Positions 27,886 through 36,805 of a stretch of 50,460 bases of DNA are shown piece by piece (position 1 is the stretch's first letter; each line of letters opens with the position of its first letter). The stretch lies in the NCBI GenBank assembly GCA_015689745.1, contig WVSO01000017.1, forward strand, positions 1 to 50,460, in the 5' to 3' direction. This DNA comes from Rhodobacterales bacterium HKCCSP123. GTDB lineage: Bacteria > Pseudomonadota > Alphaproteobacteria > Rhodobacterales > Rhodobacteraceae. The notes under the pieces were generated by a model that saw only the letters and a program-made list of their open reading frames with translations, did not search any database and was not told the origin of the DNA. Made by a program: the position numbers and the translations under genes.

Positions 27886-27933
27886 AATGATTTCGTCATT
27901 ATGCCGACAGTTTTTAGCATTTCGCGCAAAATG
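27886..27933. promoter_or_regulatory. Two palindromes between lrp and the decarboxylase gene
   Basis: AATGA-N5-TCATT lies at 27886-27900 and CATTT-N6-AAATG at 27918-27933. Their centres are about 32 bp apart, near three helical turns, which suits cooperative binding by an oligomeric Lrp/AsnC regulator. Confidence 0.5.
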
Positions 27934-28000
27934 ACCAGCGAAATCGCCGAGCTGTTGCGGCATGATTCACCCGAGGCGAACAAGGCAGGAGGTCGGGCAC

Positions 28001-29146
28001 ATGACCATGACTCAGGCGTTTCACCGGACCCCGCGAGACTACCTTCTGGCCGAGGAACCGGACGATCCGGTGCTGTTTCTTTCGCCCGAGACATTGCAGG
28101 CAACCGCGCGACGGTTCCTCGACGGTTTCCCGGGGCTCGTGACTTACGCGGTCAAGGCGAACCCGGGCGAAGCGGTTCTGGGCAACCTCCTGGCTGCCGG
28201 GATACGGGGCTTCGACGTGGCCTCTCCCGCCGAGATCGCGCTCGTCCGCTCCCTCGCCCCGCGTGCCGCGCTGCACTACAACAACCCCGTCCGCTCGCGG
28301 GCCGAGATCGCCATGGCCGGGGGCCATGGTGTCACCTCTTGGAGCGTGGATGCACCGGGAGAACTGGAAAAACTCGCCGCGTGCGGCGTCCAGCGTGGCT
28401 CCGAGGTGGCCGTGCGCTTCGCCCTTCCGGTCTCTGGTGCGGCCTATGATTTCGGCGCCAAGTTCGGCGCGTCCCCGAAGCTGGCTGCCGATCTGCTCGC
28501 CCGCGTGGTCAAGCTGGGCTATCGCCCCGCGCTGACCTTTCACCCCGGCACGCAATGCATCGAGCCTGCGGCCTGGACGGCCTATATCGACCGTGCGCGC
28601 GACATCGCCTGGGCGGCCGGGGTCACGCTGGAACGGCTGAACGTCGGCGGCGGCTTCCCGGCCCGCAGGAACACCGCGGACATCCCGCCGCTCGGCGCGA
28701 TCTTCGAGGGGATCGCCGGGGCGACCTGCGCAGCCTTCGGCGGGCACGCCCCGGCGCTGGTCTGCGAACCGGGTCGTGCGATGGTGGCAGAGTCGGTCAG
28801 CCTTGCCCTCAGGGTCAAGGCCCTGCGCGGGGCCGAGGTCTACCTGAACGACGGCATCTATGGCGCGCTGGCGGAAATGCCGATCATGGGGATGACCGAC
28901 CGGCTGCGCGTCATGGCCCCGGACGGCACTCCGCGGAGCGGCGCGGCGACGGGACGCCTGATCTGGGGGCCGACCTGCGACAGCCTCGACCGCATTCCCG
29001 GCACGGTTCTGCTGCCCAGCGACATGGCCGAGGGCGATTATCTTCTGATCGACGGCATGGGGGCCTATTCCACCGCGACGGTAACGCGGTTCAACGGCTA
29101 CGGCGGTTTGCGCATGGCGACGGTGCAGGCGCTGGCCGAGGCCTAG
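28001..29146 (+). CDS. PLP-dependent ornithine/arginine/lysine decarboxylase (fold III)
   Basis: A 381-aa enzyme of the alanine-racemase-fold decarboxylase family (eukaryotic-type ornithine decarboxylase group), which makes polyamines such as putrescine. The PLP lysine is in TYAVKANP (about residue 46), HPGTQC and NVGGGFPAR form the phosphate-binding region, and GPTCDSLD carries the cross-subunit catalytic Cys. AGGAGG precedes the ATG at 28001. Length is normal (370-400). It is divergent from an Lrp-type gene. The precise substrate (ornithine, lysine or diaminopimelate-like) is not certain; the sequence best fits ornithine. Confidence 0.85.
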   Translation: MTMTQAFHRTPRDYLLAEEPDDPVLFLSPETLQATARRFLDGFPGLVTYAVKANPGEAVLGNLLAAGIRGFDVASPAEIALVRSLAPRAALHYNNPVRSRAEIAMAGGHGVTSWSVDAPGELEKLAACGVQRGSEVAVRFALPVSGAAYDFGAKFGASPKLAADLLARVVKLGYRPALTFHPGTQCIEPAAWTAYIDRARDIAWAAGVTLERLNVGGGFPARRNTADIPPLGAIFEGIAGATCAAFGGHAPALVCEPGRAMVAESVSLALRVKALRGAEVYLNDGIYGALAEMPIMGMTDRLRVMAPDGTPRSGAATGRLIWGPTCDSLDRIPGTVLLPSDMAEGDYLLIDGMGAYSTATVTRFNGYGGLRMATVQALAEA

Positions 29147-29220
29147 CGCCTCTGGACACCAGCGTCAGCCTGCCTAGTGTCCGGTTCGACGGATGGATCA
29201 GGCAGGAAGGGGCACGAGGG

Positions 29221-31518
29221 ATGAGCAAGTTCGGAACAAGTCAGCCGGTGACGCGGTTGGAGGACAGCCGCTTCCTGACCGGCAAGGGCCGCTACGTGGA
29301 CGACATCGCGCCCCCGGGCGCGCTTCATGCCTATGTCCTGCGCAGCAGCACCGCACATGCCGATCTCGTGTCGCTGGACGTGTCGGATGCCCGCACGGCG
29401 CCCGGTGTCCACCTCGTTCTCACGGCGGCCGACCTGGCCGAGGCCGGACTGAAGAACGCCATGAAATATTCGCCGGTCAAGAATGGCGACGGCTCACGCC
29501 CGCCGACCCCGCCCCGCCCGATCCTGGCCGAGGGGCGCGTGCGCTTCGTGGGCGAGGCGATGGCCTTCATCGTGGCCGAGACACTGGCCGAGGCCAAGGA
29601 CGCTGCCGAGATGATCGTCTTCGACCTCGACGACCGGCCCGCGAAACTCGACATCGCTCCAGGGGGCGAAACCCTCCATGACGCGGCGCCCGACAACGTC
29701 GCTTACGACTTCGCCATGGGCGACGAGGCGGCGACCGCGGCGGCGATGGCGAGGGCGGCCCATGTCGTCACCCACACGAGTTACGACAACCGCGTCATCG
29801 TCAACAGCATGGAACCCCGCGGCTGCCATGCCGAGACCGACGGGGACCGCATCCACCTCGCCGTCAACGGACAGGGGGTCTGGGCCACCAAGGGCGAGCT
29901 TGCCAAGTGGCTGGGCTGGCCGGAGGAGCGCATCCGTGTCACCAACCCCGACGTCGGCGGAGGGTTCGGGATGAAGGGGATGAACTATCCCGAGTACCTG
30001 CTCGCGGCCCATGCCGCGCGCCTGCTGGGCCGCCCGGTGCGCTGGATCGGCGAGCGGACGGAATCGATGCTGTCCGACAACGGCGGGCGCGACCTGACCG
30101 TGACGACGACGCTGGGCTTCGACACGGACCTGAAGCTGGTGGCCTTCCGAACGGACAGCCTGTCGAACATGGGGGCCTATTCCTCGAATTTCGCGATGAA
30201 CATCCAGTCGTCGCTCTATTCCAAGGTGCTCACCGGCACCTATGACGTGCAGACCTACCATTTCCGCAACCGCGGCATCTACACCAACACCACCCAGATC
30301 GATGCCTACCGCGGCGCCGGCCGGCCGGAGGCGATCTACGCGCTCGAGCGCGCGATGGATTTCGCGGCGCGCGAACTGGGTGTCGATCCCGTGGAACTGC
30401 GGCGGAGAAACTTCATCCCTGCGGCGGCCTTTCCCTACAGGAGCGCCACGGGCGAGCTGTACGACGTCGGCGATTTCGAACGCGTGCTGGACCGCGCGAC
30501 AGAGGAGGCCGACATCGCGGGCTTTGCCGCCCGGCGAAAGGCCTCGGAAGCGGAGGGAAGACTCCGCGGGTTGGGGATTTGCTATTACATCGAGTCCATT
30601 CTCGGGGACCCGTCCGAAACGGCGACGATCGAGATCACGGAGACGGGTGCGAAGGTCTATGTCGGCACCCAGTCGAACGGCCAGGGACACGAGACGGTCT
30701 ATGCGCAGCTCCTGCATGACCAGACCGGCCTTCCGCTCGAGACGATCGAGATCGTGCAGGGCGACAGCGACCTGATCGCGACGGGCGGGGGCACGGGCGG
30801 ATCACGCTCGGTCACGGTTCAGGGAATGGCGATGCGGGCGACGGCGGAGACGCTGATCTCGGGGTTGTGTGCCTTTCTGGGGGACGAGATGGACCAGCGC
30901 GACGTGACGTTCGAGCCCGGGGAAGGCGTGTTCCGAGCCCCTGGCTCGAACATCGTCGTCACCCTGCTGGAGGCCGCCGGGCGCGCCCGCGCCGCGGGCC
31001 GCGCCGATCTGGCGAAGGTCACCGAGACGCGGACCCTTCCGGGGCGCTCCTACCCCAACGGCTGCCACGTCGCCGAGATGGAGATCGACCGGGAGACCGG
31101 GGCGACGCGGGTCGCGCGCTACACGGTGGTGGACGATTTCGGCAACCTGATGAACCCGCGGCTGGCCGAGGGGCAGGTCCATGGCGGCGTGGCACAGGGC
31201 ATCGGCCAGGCGCTGACCGAGCATGTCGTCTACGACGCCGACGGCCAGCTTCTGACGGCGACCTTCATGGATTACGGGATGCCGAGGGCCGACGACATGC
31301 CCTTCGTCGCCTTCACCACCGAGGCGGTGCCCTCGACCGCCAACCCCCTCGGCATGAAGGGCTGCGGAGAGGCAGGGACGGTCGGCGCGCTGGCTGCGGT
31401 GGCCAATGGCGTGCTCGACGCGCTCTGGCCCCTGGGGGTCAGGCAGGTCGACATGCCCTTCACGCCGTCGCGCGTCTGGTCCTACCTGCACGAAGGGGAG
31501 GCGGTTGCTGCGGAATAG
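29221..31518 (+). CDS. Molybdenum hydroxylase large subunit (CoxL-like, form II type)
   Basis: A 765-aa molybdopterin cytosine dinucleotide-binding subunit of the xanthine dehydrogenase/CO dehydrogenase family. The active-site loop is AYRGAGR (362-368), the form II signature; true form I CoxL has AYXCSFR, so CO oxidation is not implied. The cofactor segment GGGFGMKG and the catalytic Glu in KGCGEAGTVGA near the C-terminus are present. ATG at 29221 has a purine-rich site. The small iron-sulfur and medium FAD subunit genes are not next to it, unlike most such operons. The following DUF2235 gene overlaps its end. Confidence 0.88.
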   Translation: MSKFGTSQPVTRLEDSRFLTGKGRYVDDIAPPGALHAYVLRSSTAHADLVSLDVSDARTAPGVHLVLTAADLAEAGLKNAMKYSPVKNGDGSRPPTPPRPILAEGRVRFVGEAMAFIVAETLAEAKDAAEMIVFDLDDRPAKLDIAPGGETLHDAAPDNVAYDFAMGDEAATAAAMARAAHVVTHTSYDNRVIVNSMEPRGCHAETDGDRIHLAVNGQGVWATKGELAKWLGWPEERIRVTNPDVGGGFGMKGMNYPEYLLAAHAARLLGRPVRWIGERTESMLSDNGGRDLTVTTTLGFDTDLKLVAFRTDSLSNMGAYSSNFAMNIQSSLYSKVLTGTYDVQTYHFRNRGIYTNTTQIDAYRGAGRPEAIYALERAMDFAARELGVDPVELRRRNFIPAAAFPYRSATGELYDVGDFERVLDRATEEADIAGFAARRKASEAEGRLRGLGICYYIESILGDPSETATIEITETGAKVYVGTQSNGQGHETVYAQLLHDQTGLPLETIEIVQGDSDLIATGGGTGGSRSVTVQGMAMRATAETLISGLCAFLGDEMDQRDVTFEPGEGVFRAPGSNIVVTLLEAAGRARAAGRADLAKVTETRTLPGRSYPNGCHVAEMEIDRETGATRVARYTVVDDFGNLMNPRLAEGQVHGGVAQGIGQALTEHVVYDADGQLLTATFMDYGMPRADDMPFVAFTTEAVPSTANPLGMKGCGEAGTVGALAAVANGVLDALWPLGVRQVDMPFTPSRVWSYLHEGEAVAAE

Positions 31519-32584
31519 GTCCCTCCGGTCCTGGATCACAGGGTATCGCGGCGCCCCGCGGCGCCTGCCCCCGCCACAGCACGCCACCTGCACCCATGTC
31601 GTCCTGCTGGACGGCACCATGTCGTCGCTCGCGCGGGGGCGCGAGACGAACATCGGCCTGACCTACCGCCTGCTGCAGGAGGTTCCGACCAGCGCGAATG
31701 TCACGCTCTACTACGAGCCGGGCATCCAGTGGCGCGGCTATCGCCGCTCGGTCGAGGTGCTGGCGGGCGTGGGCATCAACCGGCAGATCAAGCGCGCCTA
31801 CCTGTTCCTTGCCAGGAACTACCGTCCCGGCGACCACATCATCTTGATGGGGTATTCGCGGGGGGCCTATGCGGTCCGGTCGCTGGCCGGGCTGATCGAC
31901 CGGATGGGTCTCCTGCGGACCGCGCAGATCGCCCCCGAGACGCTCGACCGGATCTACGACTGCTACCGCACCGATCCCGACAGCGCCGAAGCGCGGGCGC
32001 TCAGGCTGGCGCGGTGTCATGCCGATGTGCCGATCCGCTTTCTCGGCGTCTACGACACGGTCCGCGCGCTGGGGCTCCGCTGGCCGGGCCTGTGGCGGGT
32101 GGTGCCGGTGCCCCACCCGTTCCATTCCCACGGCCTCGGCCCCGCGACCCGGATCGCGCGGCACGCGCTGGCGCTGGACGAACGGCGGGATGCCTACGCT
32201 CCCGTGCTGTGGGAGACGACCGGCGAGCAGGCGAAGACCGGGCAGGTGCAGCAGGTCTGGTTCCGCGGCAGCCATGGCGACATCGGCGGCCAGCTTGACG
32301 GCGTCAGCGCGGCGCGACCGCTGTCCAATATCCCTCTGGTCTGGATGCTGGGCGAGGCCGAGGCCGCGGGCCTGCCCCTGCCGGTGCATTGGCGCAACCG
32401 GTTCCTGACGTCGAACCGCGCGCCGGGCATCGGGATGAACCGGGGGGGCGGGAAGCTCTTCTTCATCCGGCATCGCCGCGCCGTGGGGCTCGACCCCTCC
32501 GAACGCCTGCATCCGACGGCGTGCGGTACGGACGGAGCGCTTGGGGTGCGCCTGCCTCTCGGCCAGGTCCGCCCGATGGCCTGA
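31505..32584 (+). CDS. DUF2235 alpha/beta hydrolase (Tle1-like fold)
   Basis: A 359-aa protein of the DUF2235 group, whose fold is that of type VI phospholipase effectors and fungal relatives. LLDGTMSS opens the domain, GYSRGAYAVRSLAG gives the nucleophile serine motif, and GSHGDIGG supplies the catalytic His/Asp end. The preferred start is TTG at 31505 with GGGGAGG 4 nt before it, giving a 14-nt overlap with the preceding gene and likely translational coupling. No signal peptide and no secretion-effector neighbours are visible, so a toxin role is not supported. Confidence 0.8.
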   Translation: MLRNRSLRSWITGYRGAPRRLPPPQHATCTHVVLLDGTMSSLARGRETNIGLTYRLLQEVPTSANVTLYYEPGIQWRGYRRSVEVLAGVGINRQIKRAYLFLARNYRPGDHIILMGYSRGAYAVRSLAGLIDRMGLLRTAQIAPETLDRIYDCYRTDPDSAEARALRLARCHADVPIRFLGVYDTVRALGLRWPGLWRVVPVPHPFHSHGLGPATRIARHALALDERRDAYAPVLWETTGEQAKTGQVQQVWFRGSHGDIGGQLDGVSAARPLSNIPLVWMLGEAEAAGLPLPVHWRNRFLTSNRAPGIGMNRGGGKLFFIRHRRAVGLDPSERLHPTACGTDGALGVRLPLGQVRPMA

Positions 32585-32744
32585 GGGAGCCGCCTTGCCG
32601 CGCATCTCGGCGCTTCGCGCCTGCGTCAGCGACGGCGGTGGCAGCCCGTTCCGGGCTGCGGTCGGCGCAGAACGGTGGACGTGGCGCGGGATGGTGGATG
32701 CCGTGCCGTGCGTATTTGGAGAAAGATGAAGGCGCGGGCCGCGG

Positions 32745-33515
32745 TCAGGCGAAGGGATCGGCCGGGTAGCCGACGCCGGTGAGGTAGAGACCCTCGGGCG
32801 GGGCGACCGGACCGCAGGCGGCGCGGTCGGCGGCCTTCAGCGCCGCGAGGACATCCTCGGGCGACCAGGCCCCCGCACCGACGCGTTCCAGCGTGCCGAC
32901 GATGGAGCGGACCTGGTTGTGCAGGAAGGAGCGCGCCCGCAGGTGGAAGCGGACCTCGGTTCCGTGGGGCAGCGGGACCACTTCGACCGTGACGTCGTCC
33001 AGTGTCTTCACGGGGCTGTTCGCCTGGCAGATCGACGCGCGGAAAGTGGTGAAGTCGTGCCGTCCGACGAGATGAGCGGCCGCAGCACGCATCGCGGACG
33101 CATCCGGCGGGCCGCCGCGGACATGCCAGGCGAGGCCTGCCTCGTGGACGAGCGGCGCACGGCGGGCGATCAGGCGGTAGGTATAGCGCCGCTCGATCGC
33201 CGAGAAGCGTGCGTGCCAGTCGTCGGGCACGCGGGCGCAGGCCACGATGGCCACGGGCGCTGGCTTCAGGTGCCAGTTCAGCGCCTCGGAGAGGCGGAAG
33301 GGGTCCCAGTCCTTCCCCATGTCGGCATGGGCGACCTGCCCGGTCGCGTGAACGCCGGCATCCGTGCGGCCAGCCGCGGCGATCGACGGCAGGCCCGGTT
33401 CGAGCGCGGCCAGCGCCGCCTCGATCGCGCCCTGCACCGAGGGCTGGTCGGCCTGGCGCTGCCACCCGGCGAAGGGCGCGCCATCGTATTCCACCTGGAA
33501 GGCATAGCGGGGCAT
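32745..33515 (-). CDS. truA: tRNA pseudouridine(38-40) synthase
   Basis: A 256-aa enzyme converting uridines 38-40 in the tRNA anticodon stem-loop to pseudouridine. Catalytic Asp52 is in GRTDAGVHA, and RYTYRL and [15 protein letters not shown] match the core. Length is normal (about 260). ATG at 33515 ([12 protein letters not shown]) is favoured by family alignment; an in-frame ATG lies 12 nt upstream and neither has a strong ribosome site. It is convergent with the DUF2235 gene across 160 bp of noncoding DNA. Confidence 0.92.
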   Translation of the reverse strand: MPRYAFQVEYDGAPFAGWQRQADQPSVQGAIEAALAALEPGLPSIAAAGRTDAGVHATGQVAHADMGKDWDPFRLSEALNWHLKPAPVAIVACARVPDDWHARFSAIERRYTYRLIARRAPLVHEAGLAWHVRGGPPDASAMRAAAAHLVGRHDFTTFRASICQANSPVKTLDDVTVEVVPLPHGTEVRFHLRARSFLHNQVRSIVGTLERVGAGAWSPEDVLAALKAADRAACGPVAPPEGLYLTGVGYPADPFA

Positions 33516-33638
33516 GGGGCGCGACATAGGCGCAAAGACCCCACGCCGCCAAGGGGGGAAACGCAGGGCCATTCGCCCCCTCGCAATGGGCGCCCGCGAT
33601 GCTTAGTCTCCTCACGAGGCGGCAAAGGGGCGCGGAAC

Positions 33639-35051
33639 TTGGTCATCGGAACGATCGCGGACAGGCTGGGGCGTGGGATCGAGGGCGCGGCCCAGGGCGT
33701 CTCGGGCCTGTTCTTCGAACCGGTGATCCGGCTGGGGGTCACGGGGCTGAGCCGCGCGGGCAAGACCGTCTTCATCACCTCGCTCGTCGCCAACCTCATG
33801 GACCGGGGGCGGATGCCGGGGCTGGAGGCCGCGCGGTCGGGGCGGATCGAGGCGGCCTTCCTTCAGCCGCAGCCAGACGACACGGTACCGCGCTTCGATT
33901 TCGAGGAGCACCTCGCCGCGCTGACGGGCCCGGCGCCGCATTGGCCGGACTCGACACGGTCGGTGTCGGAATTGCGGCTTTCGCTGAGGGTCAGGCCCCG
34001 TGGACTGCTCTCGGGGCTTCAGGGGCCACGGACGGTGCATCTCGATATCGTGGATTACCCGGGCGAGTGGCTGCTCGACCTCGGACTGCTCGAGCAGGAT
34101 TTCGCGAGCTGGTCGCGCGAGGCGCTGTCGCGGGCCGAAATGCGCGGCGAGGCCGCGGCCTATCGCGCGGCGCTCGAGGGGCTGGACCCTTCGGCGAGGC
34201 TGGATGAACCCGTGGCCGCCGCGCTGGCGCGGAAATGGACGGCCTACCTGACGGCGGCACGGGGCGCGGGTTATTCCGACTGCACGCCGGGTCGGTTCCT
34301 GTTGCCCGGCGACCTCGAGGGGTCCCCTGCGCTGACCTTCGCGCCGCTTCCGCCGTCGGAGGCCCCCCGCGGCTCACTGGCCCGCGAATTCGAGCGGCGG
34401 TTCGAGGCCTACAAGACGCAGGTCGTCAAGCCCTTCTTCCGGGCGCATTTCGCGCGGATCGACCGGCAGATCGTGCTGGTGGACACACTGGGGGCGATCC
34501 ATGCGGGGCCGCGCGCGCTGGAAGACCTGCGGCAGGCGCTCTCCGGCATCCTGGGGGCATTCCGGCCAGGGCGGAACGCGTTTCTTGCAGGCCTGCTGGG
34601 GCAAAAGCGGGTCGATCGCATCCTCTTTGCCGCGACCAAGGCCGACCACCTGCATCATTCCCAGCATGATCGGCTTGCGCAGATCATGGGGGCGCTCGTC
34701 ACCGACGCCCGCCGGCGCGCCGATTTCGCGGGCGCCGAGACGCAGGCCATGGCCATCGCCGCGCTGCGCGCCACGGTCGAGGAGACGCGGGTCGTGAACG
34801 GGGCGGAGCTGGACCTTGTCAGGGGCACGCTGCTGGACACGGGCAAGCCGGCGGCATTGCATCCGGGCGACCTGCCGGCCGATCCTTCCGCGCTGCTGGC
34901 GCCTGCGAAACAGGGGGCGGAGCGGTGGCTGGACGGCGATTTCGGGGTGATGCGCTTCGCGCCCGCGCCGCTCAGCCTGCGGACGGGCGACGGGCCGCCG
35001 CATATCCGGCTGGACCGTGCCGCGGAATTCCTGCTGGGGGACAGATTGTGA
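33639..35051 (+). CDS. ycjX: YcjX family (DUF463) GTPase-like protein
   Basis: A 470-aa protein with P-loop GLSRAGKTVFITSLV near the N-terminus and a conserved DYPGEWLLDL segment, both hallmarks of YcjX. In E. coli ycjX sits with ycjF in a phage-shock/heat-shock linked locus. Start: TTG at 33639 with AAAGGGG about 8 nt upstream; no ATG or GTG suits. The stop overlaps the next start as GTGA, so the two proteins are translationally coupled, which mirrors ycjX-ycjF. It has no membrane helix, so membrane recruitment would need the next protein. Confidence 0.87.
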   Translation: MVIGTIADRLGRGIEGAAQGVSGLFFEPVIRLGVTGLSRAGKTVFITSLVANLMDRGRMPGLEAARSGRIEAAFLQPQPDDTVPRFDFEEHLAALTGPAPHWPDSTRSVSELRLSLRVRPRGLLSGLQGPRTVHLDIVDYPGEWLLDLGLLEQDFASWSREALSRAEMRGEAAAYRAALEGLDPSARLDEPVAAALARKWTAYLTAARGAGYSDCTPGRFLLPGDLEGSPALTFAPLPPSEAPRGSLAREFERRFEAYKTQVVKPFFRAHFARIDRQIVLVDTLGAIHAGPRALEDLRQALSGILGAFRPGRNAFLAGLLGQKRVDRILFAATKADHLHHSQHDRLAQIMGALVTDARRRADFAGAETQAMAIAALRATVEETRVVNGAELDLVRGTLLDTGKPAALHPGDLPADPSALLAPAKQGAERWLDGDFGVMRFAPAPLSLRTGDGPPHIRLDRAAEFLLGDRL

Positions 35052-36049
35052 GCGAGAGACGCAAGGGCCCTGTCCTGATCGAACTGGAGGACGCAGCCGG
35101 GCCGGGCCCGCGGGACGCGCCGCCGGTGCCCGAGTCCCTGGCCCCGCCCGAGGGGCGGGCGATGCAGATGGTGGCGACGCTGGGCGCCCGGCGGCCGAAC
35201 CGATTGGCCCGGGTCTTCTGGGGGGCGCTTCTCGCGTTGGTGGGTTTCGCCGCCTCGCTGGCGGCCTGGGACTTCGTGACCGGCCTTCTGGCCTCGAACC
35301 CGGTTCTGGGCTGGACCGCCGCGGCGTTGGTGGGCCTCGTTCTGGTGACGCTGATCCTGATCGCGCTGCGGGAACTGGCGGCGTTTTCGCGCCTCGGGCG
35401 GCTCGATGACCTGCGGCGCGAGGCGGAACATGCGCTGTCGGCGGGCGACTTGCCCGCGGCGCGGCGCGTGGCCGGGCGGCTGGACGCGCTTTATCGCGGG
35501 CGTCCCGAACTGGCGCGAGGGCGCGACGAGATGGCCAAGCGGCGGGACGAGGTCTTCGACGCCGAAAGTCTTCTGGCGCTGGCAGAGGCGGAGCTGATGG
35601 CGCCGCTCGATGCGGGGGCCCGGATCGAGGTGGAGGCCGCGGCCCGGCAAGTCGCGACCGCGACGGCGCTGGTGCCGCTGGCCTTGGCCGACGTGGTGGC
35701 CGCCTTGACCGCCAATATCCGCATGATCCGGCGCATCGCCGAGATCTACGGCGGCCGGTCGGGCACGTTGGGGTCATGGCGCCTGACGCGGGCGGTGCTG
35801 GCGCATCTGGTTGCCACCGGGGCTGTCGCCATAGGGGATGACCTGATCGGGTCGGTCGCGGGCGGCTCGGTCCTGTCGAAGGTCAGCCGCCGCTTCGGCG
35901 AGGGGGTGGTGAACGGCGCATTGACCGCGCGGGTCGGCGTGGCCACGATGGAGGTCTGCCGCCCCCTGCCCTTCGGCAAGGGGAAGAAGCCGGGGGTCAC
36001 CACACTGGTGCGCCGGGCGCTGACGGGGCTTTTCGGGAGCACGACATGA
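35048..36049 (+). CDS. YcjF/TIGR01620 family membrane protein
   Basis: A 333-aa inner-membrane protein with two helices (about 57-77 and 84-105) followed by a cytosolic C-terminal DUF697-like domain containing VEAAARQVATATALVPLALADVVAALTANIRMIRRIAEIYGGRSG. GTG at 35048 overlaps the stop of ycjX by 4 nt, and its stop overlaps the next ATG by 4 nt (ATGA). The tight chain ycjX-ycjF-chaC suggests one transcript. Membrane-stress function is inferred from E. coli YcjF and not shown here. Confidence 0.85.
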   Translation: MSERRKGPVLIELEDAAGPGPRDAPPVPESLAPPEGRAMQMVATLGARRPNRLARVFWGALLALVGFAASLAAWDFVTGLLASNPVLGWTAAALVGLVLVTLILIALRELAAFSRLGRLDDLRREAEHALSAGDLPAARRVAGRLDALYRGRPELARGRDEMAKRRDEVFDAESLLALAEAELMAPLDAGARIEVEAAARQVATATALVPLALADVVAALTANIRMIRRIAEIYGGRSGTLGSWRLTRAVLAHLVATGAVAIGDDLIGSVAGGSVLSKVSRRFGEGVVNGALTARVGVATMEVCRPLPFGKGKKPGVTTLVRRALTGLFGSTT

Positions 36050-36774
36050 GCGATCCGTTCCGGCACCACCCCGGTCTGCGCGACAAGATCAAACCGGCGG
36101 CCGAGTCCTTCTTTCGCACCTTCACCACAGAAACGGCCCGCGCGATCACAGAGGCGAACGGCCTCGAGGACACCTTCCCCTACCACAGCGACGCGACGCG
36201 CGAGGCGCTGAGGGCCGAGGTGCTGGCAGGTCACGAGGGGGACCTGCTGGTCTTCGCCTATGGCTCGCTTCTGTGGGACCCGGCGATGGAGTTCACCGAG
36301 GTGCGCCGCGCGCATGCGCCCCGACATGCGCGGCGGTTCATCCTCGTCGATACCTTCGGCGCGCGCGGCACGGAGGAGGCACCGGGCCTGATGGCCGCGC
36401 TTGACGAGGGGGCGGGCTGCGACGGGCTGGTGTTCCGCCTCGCGGCCGAGACCGTGGACCGCGAGACCGAGATCCTGTTCCGGCGCGAGATGATCGGGCC
36501 GGGCTACCATGCGCGCATGGTGCCCGTGGTGGTCGACGGCGAGGAGACGCGGGCCCTGACCTTCATCGCCGACCATGACGACCCGCTGATGCAAGGCGAT
36601 ATCACCCGCGCCGAGCAGGTGCGGTATGCCGCCACCGGCCAGGGGTTCCTCGGCACGAGCTACGACTACCTCGCCAGCACCGTCGCGCATCTGGCCGAGA
36701 TGGGGATCGAGGACGCGGAGGCCTCGGCGCTCCTGGCGGAAGTCGATGCGCTGCGCAGAGGCAGCCCCCCGTGA
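36046..36774 (+). CDS. Gamma-glutamylcyclotransferase (ChaC-like)
   Basis: A 242-aa cytosolic enzyme that splits gamma-glutamyl peptides, typically glutathione, into 5-oxoproline. The substrate-binding loop YGSLLW is at 72-77, and the conserved catalytic Glu lies in LFRREMIGPGY near residue 148. The ~45-residue N-terminal extension is longer than in E. coli ChaC. It overlaps the upstream gene by 4 nt (ATGA). The link between glutathione turnover and the ycjX/ycjF pair is only positional. Confidence 0.85.
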   Translation: MSDPFRHHPGLRDKIKPAAESFFRTFTTETARAITEANGLEDTFPYHSDATREALRAEVLAGHEGDLLVFAYGSLLWDPAMEFTEVRRAHAPRHARRFILVDTFGARGTEEAPGLMAALDEGAGCDGLVFRLAAETVDRETEILFRREMIGPGYHARMVPVVVDGEETRALTFIADHDDPLMQGDITRAEQVRYAATGQGFLGTSYDYLASTVAHLAEMGIEDAEASALLAEVDALRRGSPP

Positions 36775-36805
36775 CATTGCCGGCGGGGAGGGGCAGAACG
36801 GTCCA

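Noticed and set aside
31505-32584. DUF2235 as a type VI secretion toxin
   Set aside because: No immunity gene, VgrG/PAAR or secretion components in the neighbourhood.
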